The notes beneath the pieces were generated by a model. The model was not told the origin of the DNA and searched no databases. It saw only the letters and a program-made list of their open reading frames with translations. Below, piece by piece: positions 21,076 through 32,000 of a stretch of DNA of 36,271 bases; within the stretch, counting starts at the first letter, position 1, and the number at the start of each line of letters is the position of its first letter. The translations under genes were made by a program, and so were the position numbers. Source of the stretch: Phoronis ovalis (lineage: Eukaryota; Phoronida; Phoronidae); NCBI GenBank assembly GCA_028565635.1, contig JAOXYB010016409.1, positions 1-36,271 on the forward strand, given 5' to 3'.

Positions 21076-22099
21076 ATGACTTATCCATCCATCACTGCAT
21101 TATGTACGATGCATGAAGACTCCATCCTGGGCAACCGTCTCGACATGTGTGTGGAACTAGGATTTTTTATTTTTCTTTCCATGCTTTAGTAAAATTAGTT
21201 ACGAAATTATTAACAGTTGGCATTAACTTTTTCAAAANNNNNNNNNNNNNNNNNNNNNNNNNNNNNNNNNNNNNNNNNNNNNNNNNNNNNNNNNNNNNNN
21301 NNNNNNNNNNNNNNNNNNNNNNNNNNNNNNNNNNNNNGATTTTTTATTTTTCTTTCCATGCTTTAGTAAAATTAGTTACGAAATTATTAACAGTTGGCAT
21401 TAACTTTTTCAAAAATAACTTATGAGTCAGTTATAAAAAGGAGAGAATGCCAGCACAATGCGAAATTAAACTTTTACTACTTACTATAAATGCTTCCCCT
21501 GTTCTCATTATAATACGATTTTTATTTACCACGCTGAAAATGTATTCCGATGATTTATTGAGCAAATAAAAAAATGACCCACAAATTTTGCGAACACCTG
21601 TATGCAAGATATATACTGCAAAGTAATAAATCATGTCCTTTATTTAAAAGCTTTAGCCGCTTTTGGAGATCTAGATCTGCTGCGTTCCCCAGAAGTATGT
21701 AATTTTTTTGTATCGGGCACAAACATGCTACACATGCTACCTATTTCATAAATGCCTAATTTAGAGTAACCGGAAGGGTCATTCGATTTTTACACCTGCA
21801 ATATGTTGAAATGTCTAGAAGAATGTTCTTTCTAGCAAGTTGATTAAACAGCAGTTGTCAAAAAAGCATACCGCAGCTGCTATGACCATCAGGTAGTGAC
21901 CAACATCAACCTGGCAGATCTCGCCATCAAATGGAAGGCAAAAAAACAAAACAAGAAACGCTATTCGTCAGTAACAACGAGAGGCGAATCAGTGACACAT
22001 ATATATATATAGCTTTTGTTCCAGGTACAGGCTTGGACTATTCACGGGTTTTATCAGTGGCGTGAAATTGTTCTGGTCATTGAAGCTGAGCATACTTAG
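21076..22099 (+). CDS. candidate small gene Z, unrecognised protein
   Basis: Three segments join in phase: 21076-21148 (ATG start, MTYPSITALCTMHED ...), 21852-21970 (VVKKAYRSCYDHQ ... NINLADLAIKWKAKK) and 22025-22099 (VQAWTIHGFYQWRE, stop TAG at 22097-22099). The product would have 88 residues, basic in the middle. In the second segment only one frame is open, and the third follows a good acceptor (TAGCTTTTGTTCCAG). Weak points are the donors (GTGTGG and GTAACA) and the lack of an AATAAA; an ATTAAA lies at 22172-22177. The first intron contains the sequence gap. Exons two and three are more convincing than exon one, which could belong elsewhere. Confidence 0.3.
21161..21414. other. assembly gap flanked by identical 77-base sequences
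   Basis: Exactly 100 N (21238-21337) separate two identical 77-base copies, 21161-21237 and 21338-21414. A fixed 100-N run with the same sequence on both sides is the signature of two contigs that overlap but were not merged. The true locus probably contains this sequence once. Any reading frame spanning the N run is an artefact. Confidence 0.9.
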
Positions 22100-22177
22100 C
22101 ATCTATCCATCGAATTCCAAAGTAAATCAATTGGTAAATTATGCTAAATCTCCAACATTCTCGTATCATACATTAAA

Positions 22178-23461
22178 AAGTCGCATACTATCCGTCGATC
22201 TTTTGCAAGCTGCCAAACAAAACAAACACGATTTCAGAATAGCATGCAAATAGTATGCATACCTGTCCAAAAATTTGGAATCTATCGATAAGCAATTACG
22301 CGTGCTTTAAAGCTTTTGCATCACCATAAACTAATCAGATATTGTATGTGCCACATCTCGACTATTAAAGTCTAAGGGTCGATTATTAGCAAAAGAGCGA
22401 AAGGGATGTCAGATAGAGGCACCCACTATCTGTATATGTATTGCTGTATTTTTCCACATTTTCGATATAGACACAAATGGTCTTTTTAGATAAACATATT
22501 AATGTTTATTTTGCTAAATTAAAAACAAATTACAACTTTGTTGCTCATTTGTGTGATTTCTATTTCATACTTAACTAGACAAATGTAAAGGTGTTCACTT
22601 ATTGAGAACCCTGAAGTTGCTGTCTGTGAGTGTATCATGCAAAAATTCTAAAAGATTGTCCTTTTCATTAATTAAAGAACTAATACCATGTTAATCAACA
22701 GTGTCTTTAATTATTAGATGCAGATTTAGTTATCACAGTGACATTGTTTGTATTGGCATATTGTTGCTTATAGCTCTATTTCCCATTTTTACAATACAGG
22801 CTTATTATACCAGTTTTTAAAATGATAGCACATACTTTTCGCAGGGCCGTTCGAGTGCAAACGGATGACTATATAAGTACACTAAGACTTCATTTACATA
22901 TAACATATTTCAACAAACTAGAATGATGTAAACAAACTACCTTAATATTGATAAAAATGTCGTAATTATGCTCCTAAGCAATTTATCAGGAACGGCTATT
23001 CAGTATGAAACGAGACAACGTGGGCATGTCTGATTTATTAAAAAATACATTTTACAGGTTCATCAAATGTTTTACAAATGTGAAGTAATCAATAAGAAGT
23101 TTAGACTAATTACGCACCAATTAAAAAATTTGTATTGCTTACATTAGGATGCTCTAAATTTTGAGCAAAACAAAATGATCGTTATTTTTCGCTTGTTCTG
23201 CAGTTGAGTAAGAACGTGCGCACAAATACTGTCTGTTAACTAGAGATCTGGGAAGAGTTCCTATGCACAACTTCGCCCGTTTATTAGATAAGGTTCTGTA
23301 CTTAGTATAGGGATTAAATTTGGTTAGCTTATACAACAATGAATGCTTATTAGTTTTGCAATTCCATTGTTCCGCTAATTGATAGTACCCTCTCTTGGCA
23401 TAGCATCAAAAATTGCCTAAAAACACTGTTTTTGTACCTGATATGTACAATAATTAGCAAA
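22178..23461. other. intergenic region without recognised features
   Basis: AT-rich sequence without exon-like segments that I could support on either strand. Confidence 0.5.
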
Positions 23462-23593
23462 TCAAGTTAACTTTTTAGTTTGAATTTGGCAAAAACTATA
23501 TGATAAAAAGATTATTTTTCACATAATGCTTCAACAAAATCATCAAGAGATACTTTTAAAGTGTCAACTTATATATCACAGGCCAAATTTCTT

Positions 23594-23607
23594 GTTGTCA
23601 TGGTAAC
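23594..23607. promoter_or_regulatory. X-box-like palindrome 1
   Basis: GTTGTCATGGTAAC, in the first unit of the array; one half-site base deviates from the canonical pattern. Confidence 0.4.
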
Positions 23608-23743
23608 AGATTTTAAAAAACAATTTCATGTTTGTTGCATTGCTCCTTCATACAGGTTTCAAGGTAACTTGAGATAAATGTTTAAGAATTCAAAGTTCAT
23701 ATCAACAAATTTCTTTAAAAAAAGCCAGATTTTCCGTGGTTTG

Positions 23744-23757
23744 GTTACCATGGCAAC
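23744..23757. promoter_or_regulatory. X-box-like palindrome 2
   Basis: GTTACCATGGCAAC, a full match to the RFX X-box pattern. Confidence 0.5.
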
Positions 23758-23902
23758 ACATTTGAAATAATACAATATGCTGGTTAAGGTCTTTATTCAC
23801 ACTGGCTATAGGGAGATATCGTTTTCACAAGGCATTGTAAAAACATAAATTGGAAGGCATGACAATAAATTTTTGATAACCAGGATATTTGACTATTGTT
23901 TG

Positions 23903-23916
23903 GTTACCATGGCAAA
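23903..23916. promoter_or_regulatory. X-box-like palindrome 3
   Basis: GTTACCATGGCAAA; the last base deviates. Confidence 0.4.
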
Positions 23917-24072
23917 GTAGTTAAAATAATATAAAGTTAATGAAAGTAATTTAATTATGCTGACTAAGCTTTATATTCCCATTGGCTATTAGGCAGTACA
24001 GTTTTCATAAGACATTAAGAAAACTTGAACATGACAAAAATTTTGATAAACATGATATCTATCTGTGGTATG

Positions 24073-24086
24073 GTTACCATGGCAAC
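24073..24086. promoter_or_regulatory. X-box-like palindrome 4
   Basis: GTTACCATGGCAAC, identical to palindrome 2. Confidence 0.5.
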
Positions 24087-24228
24087 ATAATCAAATAATA
24101 TTATTTGCTACATTTTGTAAGTGTAAACTTTTTAGTTTGAATTTAGTGTAACATATTTGATAAAAAGATTGTATTTGATAGTCTGGATTAACATGCTGTT
24201 TCAATCTACACCGCAAAACAAACTTCTG

Positions 24229-24242
24229 GTTGCCATGGCAAC
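24229..24242. promoter_or_regulatory. X-box-like palindrome 5
   Basis: GTTGCCATGGCAAC, the perfect symmetrical X-box. Confidence 0.55.
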
Positions 24243-24749
24243 AGATTTTAAAGATTCATTTTTCATGTAAAAAGACAAAAAAGGTTTACGTTATGTTAAT
24301 TGCAGGGAACAGAATTAAAAATATTAAATAATATTTCTAGAGTTAGGAAAAACAAATAAAATATGCCGCAAACATAATAATTTCTTAGAACTAATGTTTG
24401 CTATTACAGATCACTAGTCACCATTCACCAGCAATTTCTAAACCTCATTCACACAGTTTTCAAAAGCAATTCACCAATGTATCAATTCAGAAACTCACAA
24501 TTAATATACTTACAAATCCTGAGATTTCTTTTCTAGTATTTATAACATGTTTTTAGACGAAAATTATGTATTATTTATTGAGATCAGTTGTATGTTTCCA
24601 ATTTTTAAACGGGTTAACTTTTCAGTTTCAGACTTGAAAGCTTTTTGTAAAAATATTTGTGATGCACCTTTAATTGTAATTTAAGTAAAACATTTGTAAG
24701 AATTGTAAAATAATTGTTTTTTTTTATTAATGAATCCGTCAATACCGTA

Positions 24750-25039
24750 TTACCCTGATAGTAAGCCCCAGGACTTGCGTTAGAACTAATTAATACATTT
24801 CCAAAAGTCGGCAGCGGTATGAAAAATAATTAGAATTGTTTTTAACGGTGCACCTGCACGAGCTATTTTAGCTTAAACAAGGCAGTCCAATAACTTTGTA
24901 AATCACTATTTGTTACTCGTTACATTACTAGGACGAAGGTACGGCCAATAGGGCATGACCACCTCAAGACGGCCTGCGACAGTTGCTTTCTGCAATGCAT
25001 TGACTCGAAAGTAAGCTCCTGGGCTAAATATCAGGGTAA
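24750..25039. mobile_element. 290-base MITE with TA target duplication
   Basis: The element starts TTACCCTGATAGTAAGCCCC and ends CTGGGCTAAATATCAGGGTAA (last 20 bases quoted in part), an inverted repeat of about 22 bases with few mismatches. It is flanked by TA at 24748-24749 and 25040-25041. TA duplication points to the Tc1/mariner group. No coding capacity is present. Confidence 0.75.
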
Positions 25040-26076
25040 TACAATAAATAAAAGCTAATAAATAAAATCAATCAATGGATCTGTTATGTTTATATATTTT
25101 TTTAAACAATGTAATGTCTGTAATTATTGTAAAATGATTATATACTGCAATACTCACAAGGTTCTACAAGTTCACCATATTATGAGCTACAGCATTAAGT
25201 TTTAAAAAGTTACTTTTAGAAACTATCTAGACGATATTTTGTTTTGACTTTGAGTTGTCCCGACGTGCAACTTTTCAACCTATAAATGAAAAAGATCACT
25301 AACAATTTTTTTACTACTGTCGAAAATTGTGTCGATCACCTTACAAATTTACAATATAGAGTGAAGGTAAAACATTTTTAATTTATCAACTTTTTTTCAA
25401 GTGCTGTATAATTCTATGCACCATTCACGCCTTTTTATATTTTCGCGTTTTACGTTTTAAAATGTCAGTCAGTTACCGTTAACGGGGAAGAACTCATTCA
25501 CGATTCACTAACAAAGGAAAAAATCGAGATGACCCTAAGTTATTTAGCAACGTAACGAGTGGAAGTTAGTACTGTCCATGAATTGTGCTCGAATCTAAAA
25601 GCATTTGCTGTGTCAATCATGCTCAGTAGTGAAGTTTGCAAAGGTCCCAAACTACAGATAGAATATTCAGCTTAGATGGAACCATTCTACACTCTCATTT
25701 TCTTTTTAGACAAACAATAATATTACAAATACATCTCTATACAACGTCAATGTGTATCAGAGAGAACATATGAAAACCACAATTATATAATACATTTTTA
25801 ACAACAGTTGTATATTTTGGATAAATACATTGATAACGCAACTAAGATAAATATTAAGACACTCTTCACAGTATAATAGTGTTGCTGGCTTACTTTACTT
25901 CTATATCACCAAGTTTCATACATTATTTTTGAGCAGCCTTGCCATTATCAATGGACATAACATATATTTTTGTAAAGTTTGACATTAAGTTTGACTGATT
26001 GGTAATTGCATTAGTTACAAGTGTTTTGATAAAACTATCACTGTTCTCTGCATTTCTGTTAGAACAGTGTATTATA
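25040..26076. other. region between the MITE and CFAP20DC
   Basis: Mostly AT-rich. On the + strand, a segment after a good acceptor (GTTTTAAAATGTCAG) at 25469-25555 reads 28 codons containing TVNGEELIHDSLTKEKIE before TAA; it has no partner exon and is not called a gene. The part next to 26076 should contain the CFAP20DC 3' UTR. No AATAAA was found on the minus strand near the stop; a weak AATATA lies at 25964-25969. Confidence 0.45.
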
Positions 26077-29000
26077 CTACACTAGTTCATAATATTTACA
26101 AGTCCTTGGATCAAAGTAACAGTTGAGGCAAGGGTCATATAATAAATCAAGTTCCTCTTCACTATCTGTGTCATTCCCTTGACCATCACCATGACTTTTG
26201 CTAGGGAGACGACCTCTTGGTTTTGGATCTAAAGGAAATAAGCATATTCAATAATTTTAATGTACTGTTAAGATTTGCTGCATTATATGACCTCTGCAAG
26301 ACAGATATAATAATCTCTGTGAAGGAAAATGAATTGAGTAATTTAGATGCAATTTTCTTTCAATTAAAACAAATGTGAAAGACAACTGCATGCACACAGT
26401 TATTTGATTAGTTTATTGCTATTAAGTGATTAAATGAGGTCTCCTTGCAGTCCTACATGTAAAACTCAATTCAAAGTGAGGATACATATCATTTCTATTG
26501 ATACTAGAGTTGACTGAGAATTCAGAAGGTATGATCTTGAAACTGTGCACAAAGTTGGCTTATCAAATAATTGGATCAGCTCTATGCAAAATAACATATA
26601 GGCATTCTTAGCATGGACAACTGCTTTATTTGCATTATTTACACAGGATCCGATTTTACCTGGTGAATGTTTCCTAGGTGATTTGATCATGTCAATACTG
26701 GCTGCTAACTGCTGCTGAGTTTTATTCATGTCACTTGGTAAAACAATAGGAGGGCTAAACACACCTGTCCAGTCCCTGCAAAACCAAGTATGTATACAAT
26801 GAGTCCACAGAAAACACTTTAGCATCAAATGGGAATTGCATGATTTACCCTTTTGTTGCTGTATTCACTATAAGTTGCTGAATTCGATTAAGCTACAAGT
26901 ATTTAAGAACACCTGCACCATTCATAACTTTTGAATCCAATTCTGGTGTTCTTGTTGATCATCACACCTTTTTTCCTTGAATAAAACAGTTTCCCCAAAT
27001 TGAATGGAAACCATGTACACATAATTTACAGGATGAAAAATTCAGATTATACACCAGGTGTCACTACATTACAGTTTGAACATACCTTCTATATACTAAC
27101 AGAAGTCCATGAGATATACGGTATATATAATAAGTAAAAAGTACAACTACAAAGTAATAATTTGACAGTATGTATAATTACAAAACAGTTAGACGTATGT
27201 ACAAAAATCTGTACATCTTGGATTTTACCTTGGATTAGAAGAGCTAAGTGGGTCATGACTAAGCCTTGATGTCGGTAAATGCATTTCATCCTGGTAATGA
27301 TGGGCAAGTAAAGTTGGTGCCTAGAACAAAAACACATGGTTATCTACTAGTAGAAACATTAAAAAAATTACATAATTTTTGTTTGTGAACATTCACAAAC
27401 TGGCAAAACGTAAACAGCTCTCACATATATTGTAATGAAGTACATTTTTATGTTTTTATCAGCACTAATAGTCAAAATCAACTAAAACTGAATACAAGGT
27501 TACCGACATATTATGAAAACCACGGCATTTTCATACAATTTAATATGGTATTACTTCTAATGCTAATATGTTCCTGACTAAAACACAAGAGTTCAAATTA
27601 GAAAACTGGCCTCAACAATGAAGTAAACCAATAAAAAGGTAGTTTAATAGAATGTGTTACTCACCGGTTCTCTCCAAGTACTAAATGATGTATCGTCACT
27701 ACCACTACTCATAGAGTCATTTCCATAAACGTGTTGTTCTAAGCCATTGCCTTTCTTAGCATCATCATTGTTGTCATTAGGCACATCACCATCATCATCA
27801 TTATCTTGCTGACGTTTTAAACTGAGCAACATGTTGGCTTCAAATGATTCTGATAAATCCTGCATTTGGTATTTTGCAAAATCATATGGCTTTTTCATGG
27901 ACTGAAAAAGATTGCAATAAAATCATATATTAATTATATTTCAGTTAACTTTTTAGTTCAACGAAGAAAATTCACCGCAAACAACCAGTACAAGACATGC
28001 ATAATCTGTGGAATTTTCAATAATCCAACCGATACACGTGATGGTTATACAGGTTACCATAAACAAAACAGAATCAAAATCTTTCTGGTGAAGAGTATAC
28101 ACATACCTGAGAGAGTCTAGCATCATCTTTAGGAATCTCTCTCACTGACTTCCTACTAATACTCATTCTGGATGCTGTACTGTTCATTGACACAGACAGC
28201 ATATCATTACCATGAGGACCTCTCAGTTGTCCCAATCCCACAATCCTCCTGGGTGTTTCTCTACTTCCTCTACTCCTATCTGAATCTGAACTTTTGTTTT
28301 CGCTTTTAGAATTTGTCCTATCACTGTTTGAGTTACTTAGTCTGTCTTTCGATATGCTAACTGTTGGTTCAGAGTCAGATTCTTTCACACTAGGGATATG
28401 ATTTTTAACACTGAGACTAGGTCCAACCCCTGAGTCCTTTAAGTTAACGCCACTCTGCGAATTTTCTAAAGGCGATTTTCTTGGACTATATAATGTTTCT
28501 ACATTTTGATGGTTTGATTGTTTGTAATTCCTTATTTTACGAAGACCCCTTGAACTGTTAGAATTTGCTGGACTTGAATCTGTACTACGTGGTGTACTTG
28601 GGGGACGTGGACTAGGTGAATTACGAAATATTTTCTTTCTTAAATCTTCTTCATCACTGCTAGCACTATGAGCAAAATCATCCTCATGTTGAGGACCTCG
28701 TAAGGCTGCTAGCTCATTGCGACCTTTTCTTTGTTGACCTTTCACACTACTTTTCTTCGACTTGAAAAGAAAAATAACTGATCAAAATTAAAGCCATACT
28801 TAGCAAGCTTACCAAAACTTTAAATTAAATTTAATTACCTTAAAGTGCAAAAGGTTGTTTTGACATTAAACAAAAATCTGTGCAAGATGTAGCCACTATT
28901 TAGCAGTATGTTTCTTAAGCAACAAGGTTTATCTCAAATTCTCTTTAGTATCCAAAATTATGCTGATTATTATCTAAAAGCAAGCATACATAAAAGTTTG

Positions 29001-32000
29001 ACGTAGTTTACCTTATTTTCCTGTTCATTTGTATTGGGACTGTGATTTCGACGGGGTACTCTTTTAGGTGGAGACTTGAATATGTAAACATCTTCATTTT
29101 CTGGCCAATGCTCTCTCAAATTACTGCAATCAAATGATGTCTTAAATAAGATGTGATGCCAAAATAGAAAATATATTTATAAAAATTTGAAATGAATGTA
29201 GTTGTTGGCTGTTTTAACAGACAAAGGAGTTATATAAATGACATTTTTAATAATAATTGAAAGGAATTTGTTTTCATCAGTATGGCACAATCACCATCTG
29301 TATTACACAGGCAATAAAATATTATACGATAAGATGTGTTCCAGATACAGATAAAAGTTTTAAATTATTGCAGTGTTTCAAAAGAGTAGTTATCAGTCTT
29401 ACAAGTTTTATTTCCACAAATAAATGCAAGCTGCAACAAGCTACAAAATAAATATGATATAGTATATGGTAAGTTAATGAAGAAAATATCATATTATTAT
29501 TTACATTCTACAATATAGTAATCAAATTAAGGACTGCAGCAGCAACATTTACAGGCATAAATAAGGAAAACAGATTCTTCATAAATCCCCCATTACAAAA
29601 CTTACTCTTCATCATTATCTCCTTGATATTGTCTGTCATGTCTGTTATCTCTGTCTTGTAAGACTTGAATTACATCAATGATAGATTCATCAGGGTTTTC
29701 CTCCTCATGCTGTCTTGAACCTAAAAGTAAAAGACAGTCTTCTACAATTCTCTGATACTATACGTCAAATTGCCATATACATTTTACGTACATCTAAATT
29801 TGATGACCATATTATTTCTAGTAGTTCAAACACTATATAATTCAATCAACTAATTATTTAATAATTCTGTCCAGTGCATGTTACACTGCTCCCTTATCAA
29901 TGACACAATCTCATACAACAGATACCTTTGTGGTAATCTTGATTCCAGTCTCCTCCAGGACCAACATGTCTATGATGGTGTTTCTTATCACTGGTTTGCT
30001 TATGAGGACCTTCCATTGAGTTGTGCATATTCCCAGGATTGCTTATTGGTTGGCCTTTTCTAAAGTCTCTACCAGATACCTGAGAAGTGTCACTACCAAT
30101 TGGCTTCAAAATTATTTTATTTTTCCCACTTGAAAGTTTATTTCTTTCCTGGGAATTTTCAAAAAATGATTGTGCACTATCACTACTTTCAGGTCCAGTT
30201 CCAGTGTCCTGTCTTGGAGATTTTTCATATGACACCATGTCCGAATTTGATATATGTTTCCTTGGTGATGGAACCGGTGATGTTTCTTGTTTATTAGCTT
30301 TTATAAAAAGAAACAATATCAGGAAACTAATGACTTTATATACAGTAAATATCTCTGGTTTCTTAAATATTTAAATTTTATTTAATTACAGACATGCTTT
30401 CTAAACCAGAATTTCATCAGCGTACAAAGTATTGATTTCAAAATATGAACTTATCTTACACTCAGTCTTCCGCAATCATGGCATGCAAATAAGAAAACAA
30501 CTGTCATTACCAAATTAAACATCATAATAAAGATAACCTGTTCCACTATGTGTCGTCCTTTCTTTACCGCCACTTTTAATTCGAATTTTTCTCCGCACTC
30601 TGCTATCACCAGAAGGTTCTCGAGGGGGATGAGGTTTAAAAGGTGTCTCATCATTTTTGTCAATTGGTGTTGACCAGGTGTGACTGCCACCAAGAGTACC
30701 TGTTGTAAGGCAATAAAATTACACATGATGTTTAAGTAAATTAGTTTGTCTCTATTTACATACAGTTTTAACTGATAAGAGAGAAAAATCCCCAACACAA
30801 ACATTTAACAATATAGAGTTTAAATTTGGGTAGAAAATTTTCATTTGCAATAAAAAATTAAATCTCACTCTTATCAATTGATGTCTCTGCATCTTCAATG
30901 GCTGCACCTGGATCAGATGGCATTCGTATTCGACCAGATGAGTGGTGATCAACAACCAACGTATCAGGCTTGTGGTGATCCCTTGTAGAGGACGCTGAAT
31001 ACATTCCCTCTAAAATAAAAAAATATTTTGTTATAAATTAATTTTCATGATCTGTTTATATTATTCACATTACCGGCTCTTCAAAGCTAAAGATGCTTAG
31101 CTTTGTTTTGATAACAGGTCACAGTTAAACAGTTAAATATTACTGACCTTCATTTTTAGCTCTAGAATGTGATGATCTGCTAGTTCTATTTCCTTCTTTT
31201 CCGGACGTTAATTTTCTTTGAGCAGTAAGTGGGGGTGGTGCAGCCACCTTGGAACCAAATGCAATATGAAATGAATCATTAGGATTCGATCTTCGGCCAC
31301 TTGAATTCAGATCTAGAACAATCAACAATTGTTATTCGGCAAAAAACTTTAATGATACAATGCATATTTAGACAACTACTAGATATACCATTAAAAGATA
31401 CTAGTTTAATGTTACAATAGTGTAAATGTAAAATACTTGTGTAACAAGTCATTCACACTGTTGCATAACCAGTCATAAATGAATACTGACCTATTTCTGT
31501 AGCTGAGGATACCCTGGCAGATATATCGATGCCTTTAGCTTTCAGTTCAGCTTGTCGAAGCTTGGTCATTGTTAGGACTTGATTTAACTGTTGTACATCA
31601 ATTGCAATTTGGCACTGTTTGGGTATGGAATCTAATTCACCACTGTTAGTACTGTTTAGATTGTATAATGCTAAAATGAACAAAATACACAATAGAACAT
31701 AACACATAGCATTAAAACTTTTAGTTATTATTATTGAATGGAGAAGATCGATTTGACTAACTATATAGGGCAATCTGGACAAAACTTTTCCAGCTTATGA
31801 ATTCATTTATCTGCCTGTGCTAGCTGCTGGTTACAAGTAGAACAAGCAGCTGTATCCAAATGTCTGACATATAATATACTGTATGCAAAGGAATAATACA
31901 AAATAAAAGAAACTTTCCTGGATTTTGCCGAATGCAAACCTATCATGGCAATTATGGTTGCATTTTCATCAGCACTTTAGATATTCCATTTTATATTATA

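Larger units (their letters stand above)
23462..24280. repeat. tandem array of about 160-base units, each with an X-box-like palindrome
   Basis: Five diverged units occur with centres 150-170 bases apart. Two outer units resemble each other (both have AACTTTTTAGTTTGAATTT at 23469 and 24126, then GATAAAAAGATT, and CAGATTTTAAA after the palindrome). The inner ones form a second type (GGCTAT..., GTTTTCA..A..GACATT or GGCATT, TTTTGATAA). The best conserved part is a 14-base palindrome of the form GTTRCCATGGYAAC. Confidence 0.75.

Noticed and set aside
21147-21425. 92-codon frame across the N run
   Set aside because: Created by 100 unknown bases between two identical contig ends.
22062-22253. 63-codon + strand frame overlapping candidate Z exon 3
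   Set aside because: Different frame from the one that fits splice phase; no similarity recognised.
24408-24566. 53-codon open + strand segment after an acceptor-like site (SHHSPAISKPHSHSF...)
   Set aside because: No donor, no partner exon and biased composition; chance is the simplest explanation.
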